NCBI GenBank assembly: GCA_039655645.1
Contig: CM077348.1
Coordinates: 66,130,542 to 66,194,541, forward strand
Source: Ammopiptanthus mongolicus
Taxonomy: Eukaryota > Streptophyta > Magnoliopsida > Fabales > Fabaceae
Length of the DNA stretch: 64,000 bases
Direction of reading: 5' to 3'
How positions within the stretch are numbered: position 1 is the first letter of the stretch; each line of letters begins with the position of its first letter. Of this stretch, positions 34,862-45,275 are shown piece by piece. A model generated the notes under the pieces. It was not told the DNA's origin. It ran no database searches and was given only the letters and a program-made list of their open reading frames with translations. Made by a program: the position numbers and the translations under genes.

Positions 34862-34885
34862 AGACCCAGTGTTAGACCCAGTGTG
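34862..34885 (+). repeat. 12-bp in-frame tandem duplication at protease-RT junction
   Basis: TTAGACCCAGTG occurs twice in succession, adding four residues (RPSV) before SPWGAP. The other gypsy element (63180-63210) has a single copy. The frame is kept. Confidence 0.85.
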
Positions 34886-36049
34886 TCGCCGTGGGGAGCA
34901 CCTGTGCTGTTGGTGAAAAAGAAAGATGGAACATCTCGCCTATGTGTGGATTATCGCCAGTTCAATAAGGTTACCATTAAGAACAAGTATCCACTTCCGA
35001 GGATAGATGACTTGATGGATCAGTTGAGTGGAGCGGCAGTTTTCTCCAAGATTGATTTGCGATCAGGTTATCACCAGATTCGTGTGAAGGCAGAGGATGT
35101 ACCGAAGACATCGTTTCGAACATGCTATGGGCACTACGAGTATCTTGTAATGCCGTTTCGTGTGACGAATGCTCCGGCTATATTCATGGATTATATGAAT
35201 AGAATCTTTCGTCCATACCTGGATAGGTTTGTCGTTGTCTTCACGCAAGACCAGGAAGAATATGCTGAACATTTTAGTGTGGTTCTTCAAGTTCTGAAGG
35301 AGAAACAACTGTATGCAAAGCTGTCCAAGTGTGAGTTTTGGCTCGACGAAGGGCAATTTTTGGTTCACGTGATTTCAAAGGAAGGAATTGTCGTAGATCC
35401 GTCGAAAGTTGAAGTAGTTCTTGAGTGGGAAAGACCAACCACAGTGACTGAGATTCACAGTTTTGTGGGTTTGGCTGGGTATTATCGGAGGTTTATCGCG
35501 GGATTTTCTACGATTGTAGGACCTCTTACTCAATTGACGAGGAAGGACAAAACGTTTGAATGGACTGAAGCTTGTGAGCAGAGTTTTCAGGAGCTGAAAA
35601 AAAGGCTAACTACATCACCAGTGTTGATATTGCCAGATCCAAGCGAACCTTTTGAAGTGTACTGTGACGCTTCATACCAAGGATTAGGCTGTATTCTGAT
35701 GCAGAATCGGAAGGTGGTAGCGTATGCCTCAAGACAGTTGAAAGTGTACGAGAAGAATTACCCAACTCATGATCTGGAGTTAGCGGCGGTAGTCTTTGCA
35801 TTGAAGATTTGGAGGCACTACTTGTATGGTTCGACGTTCAATGTCTTCAGCGATCATAAGAGCTTGAAATATCTGTTCGATCAGAAAGAGCTCAACATGA
35901 GGCAAAGACAGTGGCTAGAATTTCTGAAGGACTATGACTTCCAGTTGCAGTATCATCCGGGAAAAGCTAATGTGGTAGCGGATGCCCTGAGTAGGAAAGT
36001 ATTGCATGTGTCTGCCATGATGGTTAAGGAACGCGAGATGTTGGAATAG
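34883..36049 (+). pseudogene. Gypsy reverse transcriptase and RNase H, FIDD box deleted
   Basis: RT motifs run in order: SPWGAPVLLVKKKDG, RLCVDYRQFNKVTIKNKYPLP, FSKIDLRSGYHQIRV (first catalytic Asp present), and LVMPFRVTNAPAIFMDYMN. The block that should read FIDDILIYSK is absent: after RFVVVF (35242) the protein goes straight to TQDQEEYAEHF. A 27-bp in-frame deletion has removed both remaining catalytic aspartates. The thumb and connection regions and RNase H follow (VYCDASYQGLGCIL, ELAAVVFALKIWRHYLYG, FSDHKSLKYLF, VVADALSRK). It ends at a TAG where the frame would otherwise run on into integrase. Confidence 0.92.
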
Positions 36050-36058
36050 TTCAGGGAT

Positions 36059-37549
36059 ATGCATCTGTCTGTGGTTAGTATGCCAGGAAGACTATGTGTG
36101 GGTATGGTTACAGTATCTTGTGATCTGATGGATCAGATTTGGGAGAAACAAGTATACGACCAGTACTTGGAAAAAGAGCGAAGGAACCTAAAGAAGGGGA
36201 TAACGTCCGAATACAAAGAAGGAGCAGATGGAATCCTAAGACGAGGAGAACGGGTTTGTGTGCCAAACAACCCAGATATAAGGAGGTTAATTCTGGACGA
36301 AGCTCATAAAAGCAAGTTGAGTATGTATCTAGGGTCAACCAAGATGTACCAAGACCTGAAGCGATTGTTTTGGTGGCAAGGCATGAAAAGAGATGTAGCT
36401 GATTATGTGGCGTCTTGCTTAGTATGTCAGAAAGCAAAGGTTGAGCATCAAAGGCCAGCGAGGATGTTACTTCAGTTAGATATCCCAGAGTGGAAATGGG
36501 ATGGCATAGCGATAAACTTCATGATGTGTTTGCCAAGAACACCTAAAGGACACGATTCCATTTGGGAAATAATTGAGAAATCAGCTCATTTTCTACCTAC
36601 TAATCTCAAGTATTCCATGGAAAATCTTACTCAGATTTATATCAGTGAGATTGTGAGACTACATGGAGTACCTTCAAGTATCATATCGGATAGAGACCCG
36701 CGTTTTACTTTGCGATTTTGGCAGAGCTTGCATGAAGCTTTAGGAACAAAGTTACGTTTAATTTCGGCTTACCATCCTCAAACTGATGGACAATCAGAAA
36801 GGATGATTCAGTCTTTAGAGGACTTGCTGAGGGCGTGTGTGTTGGATCATGCCGGAAGTTGGGAGAATTTCCTACCGTTGATAGAGTTTACCTACAACAA
36901 CAGTTATCATTCGAGTATAGCGATGGCACCCTACGAAGCTTTATACGGACGACGTTGCAGAACACCTTTGTGTTGGTACCAAGATGGAGAAAGTGCTTCA
37001 TTAGGACCTGAACTAGTGCAACAAACAACTGAGAAGGTTAAACTGATTCAAGAAAAGATGAGGACAACTCAGAGCCGACAAAAGAGTTATACGGATAAAA
37101 GACGTAGGCCACTTGAGTTCGAGGAAGGGGATCATGTGTTTTTGAGAGTCACTCCAATGACTGGGGTGGGCAGGGTCCTTAAGTCCAGAAAACTCGCTCC
37201 ACAATTCGTTGGACCGTATCAAATTCTTCGTCTGATAGGTCCAGTAACTTACAAAATAGCTTTACTGCCTTTTCTATCCAACCTTCATAATGTTTTTCAT
37301 GTTTCACAATTGCGAAAGTATATTCCTGATCCCAGTCATGTCATAGAATCTGATTCAGTACAGCTAAAGGATAACCTAACCTATGAAACACTACCGGTTA
37401 AGATCGAGGATAGGAGAGTAAAGAAACTGCAAGGGAAGGAGATAGATTGGGTCAAAGTTATCTGGAACGAGGTTACAGGTGATGCTACCTGGGAAAGAGA
37501 GGAAGACATGCAACAAGAGTATCCGAGTCTTTTTAAGAGGTACGTATAA
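36059..37549 (+). pseudogene. Gypsy integrase with chromodomain-like tail, first catalytic Asp lost
   Basis: The reading frame is continuous with RT across the TAG at 36047-36049. The zinc-binding region has one His in DEAHKSK, but the second (normally HPG) is TyrLeuGly at 36326-36331; the Cys pair CLVCQKAK is intact. The core domain has AINFMMCLP, with Asn (AAC, 36515-36517) at the first catalytic Asp. The second (IISDRDPRF) and the Glu (DGQSERMIQ) are present. The C-terminal part has FVGPYQILRLIGPVTYKIAL and LHNVFHVSQLRKYIPD. It ends in VKVIWNEVTGDATWEREEDM, the aromatic chromodomain-like motif of Tekay/Del chromoviruses, which in the family directs insertion into heterochromatin. Confidence 0.9.
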
Positions 37550-37584
37550 TTTCGAGGACGAAATTCTTTTAAGAGGGGTAGGAA
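37550..37584 (+). promoter_or_regulatory. Pre-LTR box and polypurine tract
   Basis: TTTCGAGGACGAAATTC is followed by AAGAGGGGTAGGAA directly before the 3' LTR. The purine tract primes plus-strand synthesis. The same box occurs at 9918 and 16610. Confidence 0.85.
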
Positions 37585-40500
37585 TGTAATGCCCCGATTT
37601 TCACGTTTTCTAATTCTTCAGTATTTTAACGTCTTTATTTTATTCGAGGTCTTAGGAATGAAAATAAAATATTCCGAGACCATAGTCATGCTCGACGATA
37701 TCGTAGGAAGCTACGAATAAGTTTTGAGTCGAAAACTCAAACGGAGTCCAGCCTGCGTTTTTACACTGACAGTAAGATTTTACTGCTCAAGAGACCTCGG
37801 ATGGACCCATGAACGAGACAGTAAGTCTTAGAATCCGATTCTCTAAGTTTTGGTTAAATTTCACAAAAATTTCAGAAAAATCACTTCCTGACCTCCGTTC
37901 GAGCGGAATCCTCAATCGGGTGATAAACGGAGCCACATATGGATTTACCGGGACTCACCAACGGATAATCTTGATACCACATCATCCCAGGACACTTGGG
38001 AGAGTATGCCAGAGTCGTCATGACGTTCGAAAATATCTGGACGCAAAATGACCAAAATGCCCCTAACCTTAGTCTTTTACACTTTTACCATTTTACCCTT
38101 TGGGCAAATGACCTTTTTGCCCTTAAGTGAGCTTTTAAGAGGCTGAACTCAGCCCCTCACACCCTTCATTTTCGTGCAGCCCTCTCAAGAGAAGAACTCC
38201 ATAGTTGTTCTTGAGAGAAACTCCATTTTTTCTTCTTGAAAAGCTTGAATCACTTGTTAGAATCACTTAATTCCTTGAGCAATCTTCCTTCATTCTATGG
38301 TAAGATCACTTCTATCTCTTAGCTTCTTGAATATCTCTCTATTTCAAGATCAAACTTCATTTTCATGAAAATCATTTCTTAGATCCAAAACTTTGAAAAT
38401 CCATAGGAATTTGTAGAAAAATCCTTTTGATGTGAAACCAATTTCTTTGAAGTCACCTCATCATTCTCTACCTAAACCCAAGAGCATATGATTCAATTCT
38501 CATCATAGCTCAAAAAGCCCAATATGGCCGAACCCTATGTGATGATGATGAATAGTGTTTTTCATCAATTTTTTTGCTTTCTAACACTTGATTTCATCCT
38601 CAGCTTTCCTATTGCCTTTGAATCCATGAAATGGAAAACGAAGATCAATTCCTAGCTTTATTTTCTTTACGGTGGCCGAAACCCTTAGGTAGAATTGTTG
38701 ATTTTGGCTTTGATTGTTGTTTAATGTTTGATTGTTGTGTTGTTGTAGTTGGTGACGATTGTCAGGAGGTTCACAAACCGATCAACCGACTTTGATCTGG
38801 ATATCTTCTCTTCAACAGGTATGGGGGGTGAACCTCATCACACTAAGACGGTGGTAGTGAAGATGGTTGTTTAAGTTTATGTGTGGGTGAAACCCTTTGG
38901 TTTGAGTTCACTTTTAATTGTTAAGTTTTGCTAAGTTCGCTTGGAGAACAAGATTGTCATGATGAGTTTATGCTTTAGTATGTTGTAGTGTGCTTTAGCA
39001 TATGTTGATGATGATATGATTGAATGAAAATCATTTCCGTGCATGTTGAAAAACCTACTTTGATCACTAGATCAAGTATGGACTTTTATGCTTGATTATG
39101 AGGCCATGATGTGTGGTGAACTTTTATGTTTGATTATGAGGTAATAATGTGTAATTGTTGTTCGTCTTATTTGTGTAAGCTTTTTGAGCTATATTTGCTT
39201 AGTTGGTGAGGCAAAGTCCACATTTTTCATTGGAGTAGGTTTGTGGCCATAGTAAGAGGAAATATAAGAACATGTGTTGTTCTTGATCTAGCAAGGTTTT
39301 GAAGTAAGAAAACATGATTTCATAACCTATGTTTTCAAAGAAAAACAAAAAGTGATTTTGATCCAAAGATCAAACGAAGTTTTAACATTTAAAGTGTGTC
39401 AGCAAAGTGGGAAAATGTATTTTATTTAGCCATAGGTCTTTTAATCAAACTAAGTGTTTCAAAAAGAGAATTAATGAAGGAGTTAGGGAAAAATGAAAAC
39501 ACGGCACTCGCCCAGTGAACCTTGTCTCGCCACGCGAGACAGAGGGAAAACAAGGCATTTGCCTAGCTAACAAAGTCTCGCCACGCGAGACAGTGGGCTT
39601 GCCCGAGCAGCAAAGATATAACTTCTCGACCACGCGTCGTGACGTCTTCTCGCCTCGCGAACCAGAAGGACTGTTCGACCAGTAAAAGAGATAACTTCTC
39701 TGCCTCGCGTCGCCTCTCAGCCTCGCGCCACGAAACATATTTTCGTCCCGCGAGAAATGGTTTTGTTTATAAAAAGTGTTTTTCAACTCAAACTGTAAAG
39801 TTTTACGCATTAAAACCTAAGTTAAGTAATTAAATTAGAGTTGAAGACAAGGGTTAATTAAGTATAGTATGTGGTGAAAAAAGATCATATACTATACCAT
39901 TGATGACTTAGTACATCAATGACTTCATAAGACATAAACAAAAACACGAAATGTTTTGGGTTCTGGAACAGTAGTTCGATGACGGACCGGTGATTTGGAC
40001 CCCGATCAGTCGTTTAATTGTTTCAGTCTTGTGATGACTCGATCCCGGAGGGATCACGAGATTTATCCGGTGGATAAAGGTTTTGTTTTTCAAAGACGCG
40101 TATAGTTCCTAAGGAAGAGAACCTTAGTGGACCTCGAGGTTTACCCGAGGGGTAGACATTGCTTTTTCGCATCTACTTTGTGTAAGCATTGGCATTTCAT
40201 TTGCATACTTGTAAGGCCTTGAGCCTAGGAGTTGAGCTTACAGCTTGATGCGGGTGCGAATCTTACGGTGACGATCTTCAATGGTCTTTTTGGAAGTATC
40301 AAGGTTGGAAGGACTGACATGTGACCAATTGGTAGCTCTTCTGTGTCGTGGCTAATCCGAGCAATACACTAATATCCTCTACTAGATGCCATACTTTTCA
40401 TGTTTGGTAGAGAGTGTTATCGTAAAGCCAGATACGTGCACGTTACGAATGTTTTAGCATCTTGCTCATGGCTGGCAGAAACAGGAACATGTCCTCCTAT

Positions 40501-41230
40501 TCACTCTGTTCGACGTTTTGTTAGCTCCATGGAGCAGGGGTCAGAGTAGTACCCAATGGCATTGGCATTGAGTCATGTACATTGCACTGCATTGCATGGG
40601 TATTGATGTTTACATTTACTGTTATACATTGCTATACTGTTTAAGAATACCTTATATTATGCTGTTAATTGTTTAACATGTTTTATATTGAAAATTTCTA
40701 GTAAGCATGTTGGGTACGCTGTTACCTGGTGAGTCATCCCGTTTTTACTATTGTTGTTTTTCTGTGTTGATGAACGGGAATTTCACCCATATCTGTATGT
40801 TTTCTACTGGTACTTGTTATTGCTGCTTGAACAGATGGACGTGACGATGGTTCAGTTCAGCAATTTCCTTGAGCCTGGAGACGGACTCTTTTGCTGTTTT
40901 ATTTTTGTTGTCGGCCAGACTATGTCAGTTTTGTAGTACCTTTTGGGAGCTAAGACTCCTAGTACTTATTGTATTTCTTATGTCAGTCATACATTAGACC
41001 TATGTCTGTATATAGTATTATTTCTGTTTCTGTTTTCTGTTTCTGTGTTTATAATATAGTATGTCCTCGAAATGCATGGTGAACCTAAGTTCATTTATTA
41101 GTAATATTTACCTTTACTAATCACATTACATCTTTGTGAAAAGAAAAAAAAAACCGTATTTTCAGCATTAATAGATATTTTTCGGCCTTATAAACGTTCG
41201 GGAATGTGACACTCGGGAAAAGGTGTTGCA
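37585..41230 (+). mobile_element. 3' LTR of nested gypsy element, 3646 bp
   Basis: Begins TGTAATGCCCCGATTTTC and ends GGTGTTGCA. It is uninterrupted, so it shows the empty CACTA target at about 39190-39200. It contains the U3 block (37650-37830), an oligo-purine-poor AT-rich middle, the CTCGCCACGCGAG array (39505-39760), and the GGAGCTAAGACTCCTAGTACTT block near 40945. Only non-conserved short ORFs are found. Confidence 0.92.
39505..39760. repeat. Array of CTCGCCACGCGAG-type palindromes (3' LTR copy)
   Basis: Same array as 31325-31640, with small deletions and point changes relative to it; at least four GCGAGAC/GTCTCGC pairs. Confidence 0.8.
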
Positions 41231-41235
41231 TTATT

Positions 41236-43327
41236 CACTTAGCGAAACAAAATTCGCTTAGCGAAATTCCATTGTATTCGCTAAGCGAAGCTTAATTCGC
41301 TTAGCGAAATGGAGGCAGTGAGGCCTAGCTTGGAATTTGTCTGTTCCCTTTAGCGAAATTGCATTCGCATAGCGAAACTTGCCTTAGGCAAAACATGAAA
41401 CTTGTTCTAAAATAAAGGAAAAACCGTATGCGACTATGTTCCACTTTTCATGAAAACACTTCTTTGTTTCACATTTTAAATTACTTGATTAACTAGATGA
41501 ACTAATGATAAGGTAAAAGACAGTTTTCACTTTGGTGAAAACACTTAGAGATTGAAACTTCATTTGATCTTTGGATCAAATCACTTATTGTTTTTCTTTG
41601 AAGCATAAGTTATTAAAACACTTTTCATACATCAAAACTTTAATTTGATCAAGAACTACACATATTCTTCCTTTTCTCAAGGTCATGGTCGAAAGCTTAT
41701 TAGAAACAAATGTGAAGATTTGCTTCACCAACTAACCAAGTCATGGCTCACAAATCTCACATAATTATGACAACAATTACACATCATTGCATCATAGTCA
41801 AGCACATAAGTCCATCACACATCAGTGCATCATAATCAGGCATAAAAGTCCATACTTGATCTAGAGATCAAAGTAGGTTTTTCAACATACATGAAAATGT
41901 TTTCTCTACTCAACATCATCATAAAACATGATAAGGTATACAAAGCATAAATACCATTATTATAATTTGTTCTCCAAGAGAACCAAATTAAATGGTGAAC
42001 CCAAACCAAAGGGTTTCACCCACACATAAAGGAAACAACCATTTTCACCACCATCATTTTGGTGTGATGAGGTTCACCCCGCATACCTGTTGATGAGCAG
42101 ATATCCGGATCAAAGTCGGTTGATCGGTTTGTGAACCCCCTGATAATCGTCACCAACTACAAACAACACAATAATCAAGCATTAAACAACAAACAAAACA
42201 AATCTCAAATATTTCTAAACCAGGAGGTTTCGGCCACTCTAAGGAAATAAGGCTAGCAATTGATTTAGTTTTCCATCACTTGGATTCAAAGACAATAGGA
42301 AAGCTAAGGATGGAATCAAGAATTAGAAATCAAAAATTTGAACAAAACACTATTCATCATCACTATTTAGGGTTCGGCCATCTAGGGGATTAAGAGCTAT
42401 GATGAGAATTAAATCATGAGCTCTTGGGTTTAGGTAGAGAATGATGAAGTGAGTTCAAAGAAATTGGTTTCCCATTAAAAGGATTTTTCTACAAATTCCT
42501 ATGAATTTTCAAAGTTTTGGATATTAAAATGGATTTTCATGAAAAAGGATTTTGATCTTAAGATTGAGAGAGATTCAAAAAGCTAGGAGATCATATAAGT
42601 GATCTTACCCAAGAATAGATGAAGATTGATCAAAGGATCAAGGATTTCTAACAAGTATTCGAGGATTTTCAAGAAGAAAAATGGAGTTTTTCTCTAAGGT
42701 TGAAGATGAAGTGTTCTTGAGCTATTTGGGGCTGAATGGTGCGTGAGTGAGGGCTGTGTGGGCTGAGTTCAACCTTTTAAAATCTCACTTAAGGGCAAAA
42801 TGGTCATTTGCTTCAAGGGTAAAATGGTAAAAGTGTAAAAGACTAAGGTTAGGGGCATTTTGGTAATTTCGCGTCCAAATTTTTCCGACCGTCATGGCGA
42901 CTCTGGCATACTCTCCCAAGTGATCTAGCATGATGTGGTATCAAGCTTATCCGTTGTCGGTCTCGTCGAATCCCTTTACGACTCCAAATGCTTCCCTGTT
43001 CGATTATACGGCCGAATATAATATATTATTATTTTTTTTGAGCGTCAGGACGGATTTTAACAAAGATGTAGAGAATAAAATCCCGAGACTTACTGTCTCG
43101 TTCACAAGTCCAAATTAAGTCTCGATAGTGGAAAAACACCTCTATCCATGAAACACGCAGACCGGGCTCCATTTGAACTTTTGCCCGAAACTTAACCATG
43201 GCTTCCTATGGTTGTGTAGGACATTCCTATCTTCTCAGAATATTTTATTTCATTGTCTAAACCCTCCAATAAAATAAAAACTTTAAAATACTGAAGAATA
43301 ATAAAACGTGAAAATCGAGGCGTTACA
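41236..43327 (-). mobile_element. Solo LTR (minus), right part
   Basis: It continues the LTR from 21726. The palindrome array resumes (41236-41375), followed by the reverse complement of the leader-like sequence (for example 42000-42130, matching 38820-38900 in reverse). The U3 block follows in reverse and then ends AATCGAGGCGTTACA at 43327, with GTTTT (43328-43332) repeating 19964-19968. Confidence 0.87.
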
Positions 43328-43332
43328 GTTTT

Positions 43333-44924
43333 GATATATATATTATATCCTGGATGAGCATAGGACTGGCTATGTCTCGACAAATAATTAAAATACTCGA
43401 AAACCGAAATCAAAGCTTTGATAACCGAGTTTTGAAATCAAAAAGGTGTTTTTGGAAAAACGTGTTGCTTTTCAAGAAAAGTAATCCTTCCTTTCTGAAA
43501 AAGTTATGTTCTTTTGAAAAAGGAAACGTGATTTTGTGGAAATTTGTGCAAAACGAGTTTTGTTTCATAAAAGCATTCTAAAAAGACGTGAAACCTTAGA
43601 AAATGGTTTTGTTCACTAAAAAGTGTTTTCCCAGGAAAATGTTTTTCTTTAAAAAAGGAAATGCCTTATCCAAAGAACAAAAAAAAAAGTGTGTTCGTTT
43701 TCCAAAGTTGTTTTGAGAAAATAATACCGAAAGGAAAAACGATGTACCTTTGAGATGAATGCAAACCTAGTGACCGAGACGTCGGACTAGTGTTTTGTGG
43801 ATTTGAGCACCCGGACTTCGTGTCCTGTGTTTTTTATTTGAACGGGCTTAATGTCCTTTAAAACGAGTCGTGAGCTATATGACTCAACAATGAAAGAATG
43901 AACAAAAAAGAAAACAGAAAATTTCTATATACAAGCATGAACTGGCAGACGTGCCATTTGAAAACGAGCTACAACATACGTAGTTGAGAATTCAGCCAGT
44001 TAAGATCACTGGGTCTATAGGGGCATTCTGTGTTCGAAACTCCACAAGTGGTCGGTGGCATTGCAAACCCATGTCATGCTAAATCGGTTTCCAAACACGA
44101 ATGAACTCAATCAGAGACTGGACTATTCAGGATATGGTTATGACGCATTTCCCTGGAACAGTTGGAGTTCGGACCTAAATTGAGAGGCCGACTCATGAGA
44201 ACAATTGTGTTATGGGTGTATTTACGGCCTATCACTCGATGAAGGGTAGTAGGAATCTCCGGAGTACATGAATTAGAAAGATGACATTGAAGTCTCATGC
44301 ATTGTTATAACTCATGATAGTGTTTGAGATGTTATATTGTGTTATATAAATAACTGCTTCTATAATTGTATTTATCTGTGGATTTTTATACTGTTGTTTG
44401 TCGCCTGTGTGGCTATCGTGATAAACTTTTATATGAGTATCTCACCTTTGCCTGTACATGTTGGACACCGTGTTGTGTTTTTCGAATACATGTACAGATG
44501 TTGATCGTAGGTCCCCGCGGACACGTGAGGACTTGGATGACGGAACCTGTTGAGGAAGCTGACTTTAGGGGTTGTTCCCAATGGCCGCTTTTAGCCCGAC
44601 TAGCATAGGAGTCCTTTATTTTGTAGCAGTCTTACATTATTTTGCTACACGTATGTCGAACTTATGTTTTCAAGTCTTTAATATGTTATACATTAGACCT
44701 GGTTCTATGTTATGTTTTATGAACAGTAAACATCGATGTATGTGTTATAATGTTTAATGTTTGTCTTGAGTTTGGATTACTTGATGTATGCAGAAAATTT
44801 TTAGAACCACGTTTTTGAACGTAGCTATTTAATTATATTATTTTCCGAAAGCAACCAGCGCTTTAATTTGATTATGTTTTCCGCAATCGAGTTCGAGTAT
44901 GTAGCACCCGAGGGGGGTGTTACA
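43333..44924 (+). mobile_element. Right part of second-type gypsy LTR (outermost layer)
   Basis: From CCTGGATGAGCATAGGACT to GAGGGGGGTGTTACA it parallels 58208-59756 of the right-hand element's LTR, including GAACTGGCAGACGTGCCATTTG and the stem-loop at 44452-44497. After its end there is no primer-binding site but GC-rich ORF sequence. It is therefore a solo LTR or 3' LTR; ACGGT (44925-44929) would be the right duplication. Confidence 0.82.
44452..44497 (+). promoter_or_regulatory. Conserved LTR stem-loop (copy 3)
   Basis: CTGTACATGT (44452-44461) and ACATGTACAG (44488-44497) form a perfect 10-bp inverted repeat around a 26-nt loop. Confidence 0.65.
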
Positions 44925-45255
44925 ACGGTGCAGTAGGTGGAGGTGGCATGGAAGAAGGGTCGACATACACGTCTTTGGGCTCCTCCCGGTGAACTGCAGG
45001 CTGGGCACTAGGCAGGCGTGGACAATCAGCAGGTGGTGGTGGTGGCTGGGTGATCCCCGAGCTACCCCCGCCACTGACACGGAGGGTGCAGACTCTCTCT
45101 AACAAGCTCGTCATGGAAAAGGGTGACTCTCTCCTACTCGTGAGACTCACAGCTCCAGTGCATGTGCGACGTCCGTCTGGATGGATCGTCCAGGCGTCCT
45201 CCCCATCATGGAGTGTCAGGTATAAAGTCATCTGGGATGGTGGATCACTCTCCAT
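44925..45255 (-). pseudogene. GC-rich ORF remnant of unknown function, cut by an LTR
   Basis: A minus-strand frame of about 110 codons starts at 45255 and runs to the LTR edge at 44925. It begins MESDPPSQMTLYLTLHDGED, has a stretch ending GRRTCTGAVSLTSR, then a Pro-rich tail (QPPPPPADCP and DPSSMPPPPTAPL). Base composition is far more GC-rich than anything around it, and the residues look like real protein. The stop is supplied by the terminal TGTAAC of the inserted LTR, so the original C-terminus is missing. I do not recognise the family. It could be host gene sequence or a coding piece of another transposon. Confidence 0.45.
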
Positions 45256-45275
45256 AACTACTCACCGGAGCAAGA

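Larger units (their letters stand above)
21727..41230 (+). mobile_element. Complete long-LTR Ty3/gypsy element (Tekay/Del-like chromovirus), host of a CACTA insertion
   Basis: The order is 5' LTR, primer-binding site, gag, protease, RT, RNase H, integrase, chromodomain-like tail, polypurine tract, 3' LTR. The 5' LTR (21727-33113) measures about 3.63 kb once the CACTA element and its duplication are subtracted, agreeing with the 3.65-kb 3' LTR (37585-41230). Flanks are TTAAT (21722-21726) and TTATT (41231-41235), a target duplication with one change. The LTRs differ by several bases per hundred at their starts, so it is not a recent insertion. The polyprotein carries stops, one frameshift and active-site losses, so the element cannot move by itself. 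Confidence 0.9.

Noticed and set aside
37585..41230. The long LTR as a possible protein-coding or regulatory RNA gene
   Set aside because: Its frames are not shared between copies, and known Tekay-type elements have LTRs of several kilobases without genes.
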